Assembly: GCA_014529385.2 (NCBI GenBank)
Contig: CM043952.1
Location: forward strand, 60,181,619-60,245,618
Direction: 5' to 3'
DNA from: Adiantum capillus-veneris
Lineage: Eukaryota; Streptophyta; Polypodiopsida; Polypodiales; Pteridaceae
Length of the DNA stretch: 64,000 nucleotides
Shown piece by piece: positions 13,356 to 25,169 of this stretch. The notes under the pieces are model-generated. The model was given only the letters and a program-made list of their open reading frames with translations, made no database searches and had not been told where the DNA came from. Within the stretch, counting starts at the first letter, position 1, and the number at the start of each line of letters is the position of its first letter. A program made the position numbers and the translations under genes.

Positions 13356-13799
13356 GACCCCTTCTCTTCATAATTTCTTAGACACGGAATCTTGATACTC
13401 TCTCTCTCATCTAGAGAGAACACTACACAGAAATCATTAGAGATTAGTCTCTAAATTGATTAACCTAAACGGTAATTAGTCTAATCCTTCTTAATTAGCA
13501 AGGTTAGATTAAGCTATTTTGTTAATAGATCAAAGATTAGGCCTATGTATACTCATAAACCCTCTCTTAATTAATTAATTTCTACTGATTTTTGTAATTA
13601 AGCTTAGTAATGTTAAGCTAATTAATTATCCTAGCATATTAGGGCTGAAATTAGCCAAATTAACCATGAATTAATGGTAAATATATTAATTAAACTTAGA
13701 TTAAGTTGAGGTAATTATCAAAGCTTCATTAGACAGCCATTAAGCTAGGAAAATTATCCTATAATTTTTTGAGTAAATTTCCTAATTAATTAGGCAAAA

Positions 13800-14540
13800 T
13801 TACTTTGTGTTTTGAGAAAATTAAATAGGGGAAATTAGTAAAATGATTTCAAATGCTATGAGATATTTATCAGTGGTTAATTAGGTGTTAAATAACCCGT
13901 GATAATTAGGAGAAGCTCAGATAATTAATCTAACTAATTACTATAGCAGAAATACTCTGGTTTTTGAGCAAATTAAATAGGGGAAATTAGTAAACTGATT
14001 TCAAATGTTGTGAGATATTTATTAGTGGTTAATTAGGTGCTAAGAAACCCGTGATAATTAGGATAAGCTCAGATAGTTAATCAAGCTCATTACTTTAGCA
14101 AAAGTACTCTTTTTTTAGACAATTTAAATAAGGGAAATTAACAAATAGATTCAAATTGAATTGAGTTATTTATCAGAGGTTAATTAGATGTTAGGAATTC
14201 TATGATAATTAGGAAAAGCTCAGTTAATTAATTTAGCTAATTACTTTAGCGGAAATACTTTGTTTTTTAGAGAATTTAAATAGGGGAAATTAGCAAATAT
14301 ATTTAAATTGAATTAAATCATTTATCCGAGGTTAACTAGATGTTAGGGAACCCATGATAATTAGGACAATCTCAAAGGAGTAATCTACCTAATTAATTTA
14401 CCTGAATTATCCTGTTTTAGATATAAATTAAATAGGAGAAGTTAGCAAATAGATTCAAATTGAATTGATCTATTTATCAGAGGTTAATTAGACCTTAGGA
14501 AAGCCGTGATAATTATGTTACCATTAGAAAACTAGTTTAA
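13800..14540 (+). repeat. About 150-bp tandem repeats within G1 LTR
   Basis: Five diverged units share AAATAGGGGAAATTAG, then TTATCAGNGGTTAATTAG, then TGATAATTAGG, then GCTAATTACTWTAGC. The 3' LTR holds the same array from about 22290 until it is cut off. Confidence 0.85.
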
Positions 14541-16229
14541 CTAAACATCCCAATAAAATTACATTATTTTTAGGGAAAAATAAAAAGGGAAATATAGAAA
14601 ATTAAACCAAAAACCTTTGATATCAATATCAGAGAAAGAATACACCTTGAGGAATCTATGATAAATATCCCATTTTTAGATAAATAGTTTAGGTATGTAT
14701 CTTAAATAAAAATAACCAATTTTTGTATAAAATGGACAAGGAAAATTAGGAAATGAATTTATCTAATTGCCAAATAAATAACCGAGGTCCAAAATCCTTA
14801 TTGAAGAGTGGGAAAAAAATTACTTATAGCATAATGAAGTTATAGAAGTAATAACCTATCAAATCGACTATTAAAGATCCCTATTTATTCCAAAAATCCT
14901 TATTTTTGGGTAAACAAGAAAAATGAAGACTATTCAATTAAGATTCTAATGGATTAAGTCTTTTTATAAGGCTGCCGAAATGGCTCCTAAGAGAACCAGG
15001 AGAAATCCTCTGACTGAAGAAGAGGGCAACTAATGACCATGAAGCAGGGCCTCGCCATAGGCCAACAGAGGAGAGTCTATGGGCACCTGCCCCACAACAC
15101 ATGGACGAGCAGTCCCAGGTGGATTTTTATTATGTTCACTAATAGCTTTTAAAGTTCATTTTAAGTTAAGAATTGCATACGTAAGGTTAGGAAGGTTAAA
15201 TTGGCTGAAACGGAAGGTAACTTCCACGACACCCAAGAGCAATGATTGTAACTAGGAAAGAAATGATTGGGTTATGACTGATTGACCTAGGAAAGAAATA
15301 TTTGACCATCCTTAAGACAGCTTGTCTCAAGACACCTCTGATTCCTTGGAAATATTTTACTCCAGGTAATGAGTAATGATGGAGATACCATCATGGAAGA
15401 GTCGGTTACCTCGACACGTGTGGATTATTTACCCCGTGCTTGTTTATGTTTATGGATAGTACTTTCAAGTTTATCCTAGAGGAACCGCCCGGTTGTATGG
15501 GCAACTGGTTTTGGCGTATGGGTGCCCAGACTTTGGGTGAAGACTTTTTCCACCCCGATTTTTATAAATAAGGAATGGGTGCCGTTTTTCACCCCTGTAT
15601 AGGTGGTCTTGAGACAAGTTAGTACTGGTCAGTGATACTTCAGAATGACAGTACCTTGTCTTAAGTCTAAAGATGTTTGTTTTTTGAAAGAATGTCTTCA
15701 ATACTGTTTTCAAAGGTTGTCTTAAGGAAATGCAGTTTTGAAAGTTAAAAGGAATCATTGTTTTAATTGTGAAAAGAATGTGGTAGTAATTAAACAACAC
15801 GGAAATCATGTGTGAGTGTGGGGTGGTAAGTGGGGATTGACTAAGGTTGTCAATCATGGACGGGTGGACCTGATTAGTCAGGTAACTATCCATTCCCGTG
15901 CACTAAAACGTTTAGAAACTTCTTCACTTGGACGAGGAATCCACCAACGGTTGTGCCCTCACATATGCTAGGGGGAAAAAAGCGTTGGCTAAGGAAACCT
16001 TAATCTAAAGGATGAAGATATAGGACCGGAATTTTTTTTTATAGGGTCCCGTTTCCACTGCGAGACAGGACTAGGTCTCTTCTAGGGTTATAAACCTAAA
16101 GCATTGCCAATGGTAAGGGTGAATTCCCTGGAATTTTTCTTGCTTAAGGACTCTGACTTTAGTAGGCCTAGAGACCTGTCAATGATACCATCCCGTTTTT
16201 AGTGTCGGCGGGGTTGGGGACCTTACAAG

Positions 16230-16245
16230 TGGTATCAGAGCATGG
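16230..16245 (+). other. G1 primer binding site
   Basis: TGGTATCAGAGCATGG is a close match to the initiator-Met tRNA complement used by plant chromoviruses, two bases after the LTR end. Confidence 0.93.
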
Positions 16246-16315
16246 TTTAATAAGGTCCTGACCTTAGGAGGGTAAAAGTTGAGAAATAGGCACAAGTTGT
16301 ATTGCATTTTTAATT

Positions 16316-16825
16316 ATGGTATATTGTGAAATGAGAATTTACCTATCAATACAGGAAAATATCCGCCAAGCTTACCAAAAGTTTGTGATTTTCAACATCA
16401 TGTTCGAGGCTGCTTTTAGCCCCAACAACTTTGTACTTCGCAAGAGCATCATGCAATTGTTAGATTTAATGTTTTCCCCTCGTCCTACATGGGGAATCAG
16501 CTGGTCACAATTTGGCGGAATTTTCCCGATTGATGCGAGACAGTTAGAAGGGTTGACACTCAACCTAAAAAGACTCAAGTGGGCAGAAACACTTCGGACC
16601 ATCGAAGTTTTCTTCTTCAATGGGACTGAAGATCCAGATCAGACCACTGTTGTAGATGGGGTAGAAGTGTCACAGAATCAGTGGGTCTGTGATCAGGTAG
16701 CCATAGTAATATACCTAGGTAGGATCAGGCCCATGAGGGTAGGCCCAAAGTTTAGGGGACCAAAAGACTTCATCTTTTTTGATCCCCTGCCAGACCCACT
16801 AGTGGTAAAGAGGATGTTGATTTAG
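16316..16825 (+). CDS. G1 leader ORF, 169 codons, unknown product
   Basis: This open frame lies about 70 bases after the primer site and 300 bases before gag, where chromoviruses normally have only a leader. The protein has no zinc knuckle, protease or polymerase motif that I know. Visible marks are an aromatic-rich first half (FNIMFEAAFSPNNF), SWSQFGG near residue 62, an acidic loop FNGTEDPDQ, then QWVCDQVAIVIYLG and a basic RGPKDFIFFD tail. Minus-strand coding at 56522-57069, just upstream of the G2 gag, shows the same order of marks (W.C..., IVxYLG, PKEYxFFD). It may be an accessory or captured protein of this chromovirus group. It is unbroken here although the element around it is not. 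Expression cannot be judged. Confidence 0.5.
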   Translation: MVYCEMRIYLSIQENIRQAYQKFVIFNIMFEAAFSPNNFVLRKSIMQLLDLMFSPRPTWGISWSQFGGIFPIDARQLEGLTLNLKRLKWAETLRTIEVFFFNGTEDPDQTTVVDGVEVSQNQWVCDQVAIVIYLGRIRPMRVGPKFRGPKDFIFFDPLPDPLVVKRMLI

Positions 16826-16837
16826 GGAATCACACAT

Positions 16838-16925
16838 TGTATATAGCATGAGTCCATCTTGTATATAGTATGAGTCTATCTTGTATATAGTATGAGTCCA
16901 TCTTGTACATAGTATGAGTCAGCGT
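16838..16925 (+). repeat. 22-bp unit repeated four times
   Basis: Four tandem units of TGTATATAGYATGAGTCYATCT with few changes lie just after the leader ORF and before gag. Confidence 0.9.
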
Positions 16926-17139
16926 TGTATCAGCCTTTGTATATACCATGGTTTTATGACATGCTTGTGTAGTTTAATTGAAATGGTGATGATGGTTGTG
17001 TTTTCAGTGTTTTAAAAGTATATAAATTAGAGAACTTGCATGACAAAAAAAATTTAGTGTAATCACTAAAGCATTTTCATTAATTACAAACTCAGGGAAT
17101 TGCAAAAAGTCTCTATACTCCCACCCAGGAAAAGAAACT

Positions 17140-20100
17140 ACTGTTAAAACAAGTTCAACTCCCAACTTTCAAGGGAGAAGGAACCAACTTAGAACGTAAT
17201 GCCGAAGCATGGCTCGACGCCATGGATGATTATTTCTTGGAAGCAGGAACTGCTTCAAAAAATCAGGCAATGTTAGGAATGTTTCGACTCACCGGAGATG
17301 CCAAACTCTCGTGGAAACAATACTGTAGAGATAATCCTTCTATTAGTCCCTCTTGGGAAAGAATGAAGTAGGCAGTGAAAGAAAGATATCTTCCCAGCTC
17401 ACCAAGCTATCAAGATGAATGAGTTCTTCGCCCTTAAATAGTTAGGGCTTACTTTGGAAGAGTATTACACCAAATATGTGTCTTTACGACGTTACGCACC
17501 ACCAATGACTATGGACAACAGATTGCTCGCTTCTGTCAGGGTCTAAACAAACCCTTGAGTAACCGCATGGAAGCTATGAGACCCACCTCTATTCAAGATG
17601 CTCTTCTAAGGGCTAAACCACTTGCAGCTGAAGGAAACCCCCCTGCCAGGAGCTATTACAACTACAATAACTTTAGAGGAAGAGCAAGGGGGAATTATAA
17701 TCAAGGAGGTCCACGGAGGGCAGTGTCAGCTGCAGCCACTATAGAGCAGACCTTTTCAAACATCAGATGCTATGGATGCAATAGAATGGGACACTACAGG
17801 AGTCAATGTCCCGAGGGGCAAAATCCTCAAATTGCTACAGGAACCACTCCTCAGACTCAGATAGGAAAAGAAAATAATCAAAGAGGTAGAGGCAATAGAG
17901 GACGAGGCAGAGGAAGAGGTAGAGGAGCCAGAGCTTATGCTGCAGTAGGAGAGCCTACCTTGCTAGATGAGGAAGATGAAAGAGCTACTCTTTTTGCCGC
18001 CATTGATAACCCTGGAGCTCGGCAACAGTATGCTGTCATCCAAACCACTGCAAACAGAGAAGGTGAAAAATTTGAACTACTTATAGATTGTGGTAGCACA
18101 CACTCTTTTCTCTCCCCTAAATGTTTAAGAAAACTTAAATTGAACCAATATCCCACCAAGAAATTAGTAGTAGAACTAGCAAATGGGAAAGAGGTTCTAT
18201 CTCAATTTACAGCTGGGAAAGTTAAGTTGAACTAGGGGGAACCCTGACTTCATCCTTTCGAACTCTTCCAGTAGGAATCTATGATGGTATCCTAGGAATG
18301 GATTGGTTAATAAAAAATCAAGCCCAAATTCACTGTGCTCAAGGGAACTTAACCTTCAAAAATCACTTAGGTGAAGAAACATTAGTACAAGGATTAAATG
18401 GGAAACCTAAGGCTCATTTAGTCAAGGCTAGTCGACTTCTGAAGGGGTTACATAAAGGGCAACAGATCTTTGTAGTAAAACTTAATAAGGCCGATGATTC
18501 AAGGGACAACCCAACTCCAGAATGGCTTAAAGAATTTTCGGATATATTTCCGGAAGATCTTTCGAATTTACCTCCTCCTAGGGATATAGATCACGAAATC
18601 GAAACCTTCCCAGGTAGTGAACCAATTTCAAAAACACCCTACAAAATGTCCCTCCCTGAAGCTATTGAATTAAAAGAACAGCTTCGTCAGCTTATTGAAC
18701 AAGGATTCATAAGACCAAGCATTTCGCCTTGGGGAGCGCCTGTTCTATTCCAAAAGAAGAAGGACGGATCCTTACGTCTCTCCATTGATTATAGGGGGCT
18801 TAACCAGGTATCAGTAAAGAATAAGTACCCCATTCCTCGCATCGATGAATTGCTTGATATGTTACATGGAGCCAAGGTATTCACAAAAATTGATCTCAGA
18901 TCAGGTTACCATCAAATCCGGATTAAGGAGGCAGATATTTACAAAACTGCTTTCAACACCTGGTATGGGCATTATGAGTTCATAGTGATGCCTTTTGGTC
19001 TTACGAATGCTCCAACTACTTTTAACCGTCTCATGCAGGATATATTCAGAGAATATCTGGATGATTTTGTGTTGGTGTTTTTCGATGATATCCTGGTATA
19101 TTCCAAGGAAAAGAGCATGAAGACCATGTACGTAAAGTACTTCATCTTCTACGCCAACATCATTTATATGCCAAGATGAATAAATGTGTGTTTTCCACGC
19201 CAGAAGTTAGTTATCTTGGTTTTATAATAAACCCTGAAGGAATTTCAATAGACCCCGCAAAGATTAAAGATATAATAGACTGGCCACAACCCAAAACGGT
19301 CAGTGAGATTTGAGGATTTTTGGGCATTACAGGATGGTATAGAATCTTTGTCAAAGATTATGCAGTTATCGCCGCACCCTTGACGCAGCTACTTAAAAAG
19401 ACAACCAAACTTTCATGGGGAAAAGAACAGGAGGATTGTTTCTTCAAATTAAAACAAAATCTCACATCAGCTCCTGTACTCAAACTTCCTGACTTCACTC
19501 AAGAGTTTGAAGTATTAACAGATGCCGGCGGTCTTGCTATAGGAGGAGTCTTAAACCAAGAAGGTAGACCAGTCGCCTTTACTTCGCGAAAATTAAGAAT
19601 CCACGAGCTGAATTATCCAACTCATGATCTGAAACTTCTAGCTGTCATCCATGCTCTAAAACTCTGAAGGCACTATCTTCTAGGAGGAAAGTTTCAGTTG
19701 ATCACCGATCATCAAAGTTTAAAATGGATTTTCTCACAAGCAACACTCAACATGAGGCAGAGAAGATGGATAGAACTCTTATAGGAATATGACTTTGAAA
19801 TAAAATATAAACCAGGGAAAGAGAATGTGGTTGCTGATGCTCTTAGCCGTAAGGTTTTTCTTGGGGCTATTTCCACAGTTGACAATCCAATCCTCAACAA
19901 GGTTAAGGAAGCTTCCCTGGAAGATAAGGATTATCAAGAACTTCTACAGGTTATCAATCAACAGGACCTAAAAGAGAAAGAGAAAGACAGAATCAAGGAT
20001 TATTCACTTGAGGATGGGCTTCTCTATTATAAGTATCGGCTTTACATTCCTAAAAATCCAACATTAAAGGAGTTAATCCTTTATGAAGGACATAACACTC

Positions 20101-21335
20101 CGGTTGCCGGCCATCCTGGCTATGCAAAGACCCTTAATACCATAAGGAAAAGCTATTTGTGGCCAGGAATGAAAGAAGATATACTTCGCTACATCAGACA
20201 ATGTCTTTCCTGTCAAAGGATTAAGGCTGAATGAGGAATGATGCCAGGAAAACTTCAACCTTTGGACATTCCTCAAATGAAGTGGGAACTCATTAGCATG
20301 GACTTTGTAACAGGCCTTCCCACTGTTCAAGGGGGTTACGACTCCCTTATGGTGGTAGTGGATATACTGACTAAAGTCTCCCACTTGATGCCTGTAAAAA
20401 CAACTTACACTGCATCAGACATAAGCCGTCTCTTTATCAAAGAGATCTTTAGATTACACGGGCTTCCTAAGAGAATAGTCAGTGACAGAGATGCAAAATT
20501 CACTTCAAAATTATGGAAAGCTTTATTTGAATCCTTAGGAACTCACCTATGTTTCAGTACGTCCTATCACCCTCAGACAGACAGCTAGACAGAAAGAGTG
20601 AATCAAGTTATTGAAGACATCCTTAGAGCCTATTGTAGTAGGGAACCCCGAAAATGGATCCAATTTCTTCCTTTGGTGGAATTCGCCTATAACTCTTCCT
20701 TTCATCAAAGCATTGGGATGTCACCATTTAATGCTCTTTATGGGCATGAATGTATATCACCCCTAAACTTTTCTGACCCTACTACTAGAGTAGAAGCTTC
20801 AAAACAAATGTTGGAGGAGATGGATGCCCAAACCGAAGCCATAAGGCAAGACATTCAAGCAGTCAAGGACCGCCAGAAACAGTATGCTGATAAAAAACGG
20901 TATGATCGGGTTTTCAAACAAGGAGATAAAGTATTCCTAAGGGTTCGGCCAAAAAGAAGCACTCTATCCTTGGGAAAATACAAAAAATTAAGCCCCAGAT
21001 ATTGTGGACCGTATGAAGTGATTAAAGTAATCAGTGATTAAGCTTATAAACTAAAATTGCCTGAGCACCTCAAGGTCCATAATGTATTCCATATCAGTCT
21101 TCTAAAACCTTACATCCCAAATCCAAATCATACTCTAGATGACGAACAAATTGTGATGCAGAAGTAAGGAATTCTTGAACTCCAACCAGATTGTATTCTC
21201 AACACTAGGGAAAGGAGTCTGAGAAACAGGGTTATCAGAGAATATTTGGTCAAATGGAAGGACTACCCCACCGAAGACGCCACCTGGGAGGATGAAGTAT
21301 CACTTCGCAAAGATTTTCCCAATTTCGGTTGAGAT
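17140..21335 (+). pseudogene. G1 gag-pol fossil with chromodomain
   Basis: Gag begins near 17140. The zinc knuckle CYGCNRMGHYRSQC is at 17768-17809, followed by an Arg-Gly-rich stretch near 17885-17940. Protease LLIDCGSTHSFLS has its Asp at about 18086. Reverse transcriptase spans about 18570-19110 ([36 protein letters not shown] at about 19073-19102). RNase H follows (VLTDAGGLAIGGVL near 19515). Integrase starts with a zinc-binding HPGYAKTLN...CLSCQRIKAE near 20115-20232 and core FVTGLPTVQGGYDSLMVVVD. The C-terminal chromodomain REYLVKWKDYPTEDATWEDE is near 21240-21295. Order RT-RNaseH-IN defines Ty3/gypsy and the chromodomain places it among chromoviruses. It is a broken fossil. Confidence 0.93.
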
Positions 21336-21367
21336 CAGGACATCTCAATTCCTTAAGTTGGGGTGAT

Positions 21368-22785
21368 TGTAAGGTTTCCAGTTTCTGAAACCTTAAAGAT
21401 TGTACAAAGCTTGCAAAATTTAATGGAAAACCACTATTGAAGGATTCAAACACTTCTAATTTTGGTATTTTTGGAATCATAAGCATAGGTTTACTATGTT
21501 TAGTAATTTTCAGAATCTGAATCCGATAAAAACTAGAAAAGTTACAGACCCTGGAAGATTACAATAAGAACTCAATTAGTAATAAAAAATTGGATGGTTT
21601 CAGTATTAATCATTAACAAAGACTTTTTACACTAAGCTTCTAGAATTAGCTAGAAATTCCAATTTTCATCATTAGGATCTGCAAAAATCAACCAAAGTAT
21701 ATTCTGGAAGGTATGGGGGGAGTATGGAAGCTGGGGGAACTTGCCAAGGACAGAGATAGCAGCAGATGGTGCAAAATGCAAGCTGGGGGGCTGCTTGGAG
21801 TATGGTAACCTGTCAGAAGCTGCCCGGTGCCAAGAAAAAGCTATAAAAGGACCCCTTCTCGTCATAATTTCTTAGACACGGAGCCTCGATACTCTCTCTC
21901 TCATCTAGAGAGAACACTATGTAGAAATAATTAGAGATTAGTCTCTAAATTGATTAACCTAAATGGTAATTAGTCTAATCCTTCTTAATTAGCAAGGTTA
22001 GATTAAGCTATTTTGTTAATAGATCAAAGATTAGGCCTATGTATACTCATAAACCCTCTCCTAATTAATTAATTTCTACTGATTTTTGTAATTAAGCTTA
22101 GTAATGTTAAGCTAATTAATTATCCTAGCATATTAGGGCTGAAATTAGCCAAATTAACCATGAATTAATGGTAAATATATTAATTAAGCTTAGATTAAGT
22201 TGAGGTAATTATCAGCACTTCATTAGACAGTCGTTAAGCTAGAAAAATTATCCTATAATTTTCTGAGTAAATTTCCTAATTAATTAGGCAACATTACACT
22301 GTTTTTTGAGCAAATTAAATAGGGGAAATTAGTAAACTAATTTCAAATGCTATGAAATATTTATCAGTGGTTAATTAGGTGTTAAAAAGTCCATGATAAT
22401 TAGGATAATCTCAGATAATTAATCTAGCTAATTACTATAACAGAAATACTCTGGTTTTTGAGCAAATTAAATAGGAGAAATTAGTAAACTGATTTCAAAT
22501 GTTGTGAGATATTTATTAGTGGTTAATTAGGTGTTAAGAAACCCATGATAATTAGGATAAGCTTTAGTTGATCTACCTAATTACTTTAGTAGAAATACTC
22601 TGTTTTTTAGACAATTTAAATAGGGAAAATTAGCAAATAGATTCAAATTGAATTGAGTTAATTATGAGAGGTTAATTAGATGTTATGAAACCTATGATAA
22701 TTAAGAAAAGCTCAATTAAGTAATTTAGCTAATTACTTTAGCAGAAATACTTTGTTTTTTTGAGAATTTAAATAGGGGAAATTAG
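21368..22785 (+). repeat. G1 3' LTR, left 1.4 kb only
   Basis: TGTAAGGTTTCCAGTTTC follows AGTTGGGGTGAT, a modest purine tract. It matches the 5' LTR to about position 14290 and then joins sequence that belongs to the G4 LTR (match with 34021 onward). Confidence 0.9.
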
Positions 22786-23090
22786 CTAAATAGGGCGTGA
22801 GTGAGGAGAATGAGAGGTTGAGGGGTGAGAGGGGTTGGGGTGAGTGTGTGGGTGTGTGTAGGTGTGTCTGTGTGTGTGTCAGCAATGAGTAGAGAGAGAA
22901 GGTTTCTGCGCATGGTGGCTTACACAAGAAGGGGAGAGAGAGAACAAGAGAGTGTGAGTGAGAGTGAGAGGGGAATAGAGGGAGGGAGAGGGTGTGTGTG
23001 TGTGTGGTGGGTGCTTAGAGAGAGAGAGATTTTCCTGCTGGCCCACAGCTACCGAGGACATAGAAGGAGAGAGAGAGTTAGAGAGAGGGT

Positions 23091-23092
<2 letters not shown>

Positions 23093-23178
<86 letters not shown>
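23093..23178. repeat. (GA)n microsatellite in G4 3' LTR
   Basis: A pure GA run that sits where the 5' LTR copy also has GA sequence. Confidence 0.93.
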
Positions 23179-23180
<2 letters not shown>

Positions 23181-23214
23181 TTTTGTCATGATGAGAACGA
23201 GAGAGGGAGAAAGT

Positions 23215-23248
<34 letters not shown>
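23215..23248 (+). repeat. Poly-G run of 34
   Basis: An uninterrupted run of G, aligned with the run of 48 G at 34462-34509 in the other G4 LTR. Such a run can form G-quadruplexes and is prone to length error in sequencing. Confidence 0.9.
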
Positions 23249-23251
<3 letters not shown>

Positions 23252-23451
23252 GAGGAGGGAGAGAGAGAGAGAGAGGGAATGGGACAATATGTGGGAGAGG
23301 GTGAGGGATGGGGAGAAAGAGAGAGAGAGAGAGCTATTTCGGCTTATGCATTGTGGGCCGAGGGAGAGAGAGATATATATTTTAGCCTAGGGAATAGTAC
23401 ACTGTATATTAGGGTTTAACACCTGGCACAGTCCGGTGGTGAAAAGTTTTT

Positions 23452-25169
23452 TCAAAGACAAAAACTTTTGACTCGATACCCACAAATCCCTTGTTCCAAA
23501 ATCTCAGTGCTCATAGAATACCATGATGCAAAGTGCAGTGCATGGAGTCTACTACAAGGTACACATATACACCACAATAAACCATGAAACACTACCCTTT
23601 TACCCCCCAAGCATTTAGAAAATGTAAAGCACAGTGCCTGGAACTTAATCCAAGATGCACAAATACATTCCCTAAAGCTATATGTTGCATTACAATCACC
23701 AAACCGGGAATAGTGTGCCTTCTCACCAAAAGTGTAAATACAAGTGCACCATTTATTGGCAACATGCCAGGGCTGGGAACCCATCAAATATATCAACATC
23801 CATAAGAGCTCATACAAAAGAACCATAAAGTAATGAGAAAATCTTCACTCCATTGAGTAGATTCCATCTTTGAGCCAATCACTTCAAAATAAGCTTCATT
23901 GTTTTGTAAACAAGGATCAAAATTCTTCAACAAAAAATCCTTTGCTTTGAGAAACACTTCTTCAAAAAGATTGTAAGCTTTGGCTGCAATTTGTAAAGCT
24001 ATGCTTTCAACAAGCACATTGAAATCCAAAAACATTAGCTCCATGTTATTTGTGCAAAGAGAAACTCCATTCCTTGATGAAATTTGGACTTCAAGACACC
24101 AAACATGATCTCCTTCTAGGCTTACAATGAGAAAAGGCCATAAGTTCTTTGCATCTTCGTGCACAAGAATAAGCATTAGTTTACTCAAAATCACAACATC
24201 ATTATCTTTCCTAGCATGGATAAGCATACAAGCCCCATCATGCTTTACATAGGCAGCAATTATGTAAATAAATACACATATCCCATCACACAACATTGCC
24301 TCAAGCAAACAATCATTTAGCATAGCATCAGTTTGTGAAATAGGTTGCTTTAAGCACATCAAACTTTGTTGTTCATGTTTGAAAATTTCATCAGCAAAAA
24401 CATTATTTTGGTTAGTCACCATTTCAGCATCATGTAAGCCACCAAAATATTCTTCAAATGTGAGAGATTCACAAAAGCATCAATGAAATCATTTTCTTTG
24501 TCAACAAGAAGTGAAAGTTCATCATGATTTTTCTTCAATGTTTCATCAAAAAGCTCATCAAAGCATTCATTTACTTTAGATTTGCATAAATGAATTTCTT
24601 GAACCATCTCATGATGGTCAACAAACAAATCTATGTCATCATCATCATCTTTTAAGACTTCAAAATCATGCAATTCTCCATCAAAAACTGATGGAATTTG
24701 ATCTATAATGCTTTGGTTATTGGTGCAAGATGTGAGTATGGAGCTACTCAGGGACTCTCCTTGGCTTCCTTGGCTCATAGGGTCCTCTCTCTTCACTCCA
24801 ATCTCCATCATTTGCCCACCAATCCCATGTTCATCATGGTCATCATCATCATCAAATACCCCCTCATCTGCTAGGGTATGCCATGCTCTCAATAATTTTT
24901 TTAAGAAACCTTTGTTGATGAAGCAACTCGTGCAAATTTTGAGTATTCTGGTGCAACTCTTTAATGAGATTCAAGTGCAAATACACATTGTGTGTGCTCT
25001 CCCCATGCTTGTGAAACCATATATATGTTTTCTCTATTGCACCAACAAAATTGGTCACCCATGCCTTGGGTTTATGCAAATTGTTGAGTACAATTTCATG
25101 CTCTAAAATGTAAAAGTGCTCTAATAACATCAATGAGCAATGGCGGGCTTTATGATCATCATGATGCAT
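23452..25169 (-). pseudogene. V coding block, unknown product
   Basis: Minus-strand frames of 101, 158, 209 and 124 codons lie end to end over 1.7 kb and look like one old coding region. The first has LNNLHKPKAWVTNFVGAIE. The second is acidic, with runs of Asp (VFDDDDDHDEHG and VLKDDDDDIDLFVDHH). The third is rich in Leu, Cys and Val with ISQTDAMLNDCLLEAM and LWPFLIVSLEGDHVWCLEV. I find no zinc knuckle, protease, polymerase or integrase motif. It could be a diverged gag or an extra ORF of the kind known from some Tat elements, and no function is claimed. It is a fossil. Confidence 0.45.

Larger units (their letters stand above)
12883..16227 (+). repeat. G1 5' LTR (3.3 kb)
   Basis: It begins CGTAAGGTTTCC (TGTAAGGTTTCC in the 3' copy) and ends GGGGACCTTACA, giving the inverted termini TGTAAGG/CCTTACA. 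The primer site follows after two bases. The left edge is fixed by the 3' LTR match and by the interruption of copia reverse transcriptase. Confidence 0.9.
12883..22785 (+). mobile_element. G1: long-LTR Ty3/gypsy chromovirus
   Basis: 5' LTR 12883-16227, initiator-Met primer site, an extra ORF, gag-PR-RT-RNaseH-IN with a chromodomain, and a 3' LTR starting at 21368 and ending early near 22785 where G4 LTR sequence takes over. The long LTRs and chromodomain suggest the Tekay/Del group; that is an inference. By eye the first 640 bases of the two LTRs differ by about 4 percent, so insertion was perhaps one to a few million years ago depending on the clock used. It is broken, with roughly ten breaks. 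It inserted into copia B. Confidence 0.92.

Noticed and set aside
13800-14540. CRISPR-like spaced repeats
   Set aside because: Units are contiguous, diverged and inside an LTR; this is a plant tandem repeat.
15471-15893. 140-codon minus-strand ORF in the G1 LTR
   Set aside because: No motif, lies within LTR sequence, likely chance.
23402-23440. TGGCACAGTCCGGTGG as a plus-strand primer site for V
   Set aside because: The TATA box and coding strand of V both point to the minus strand; the resemblance to a tRNA-Arg site is partial.
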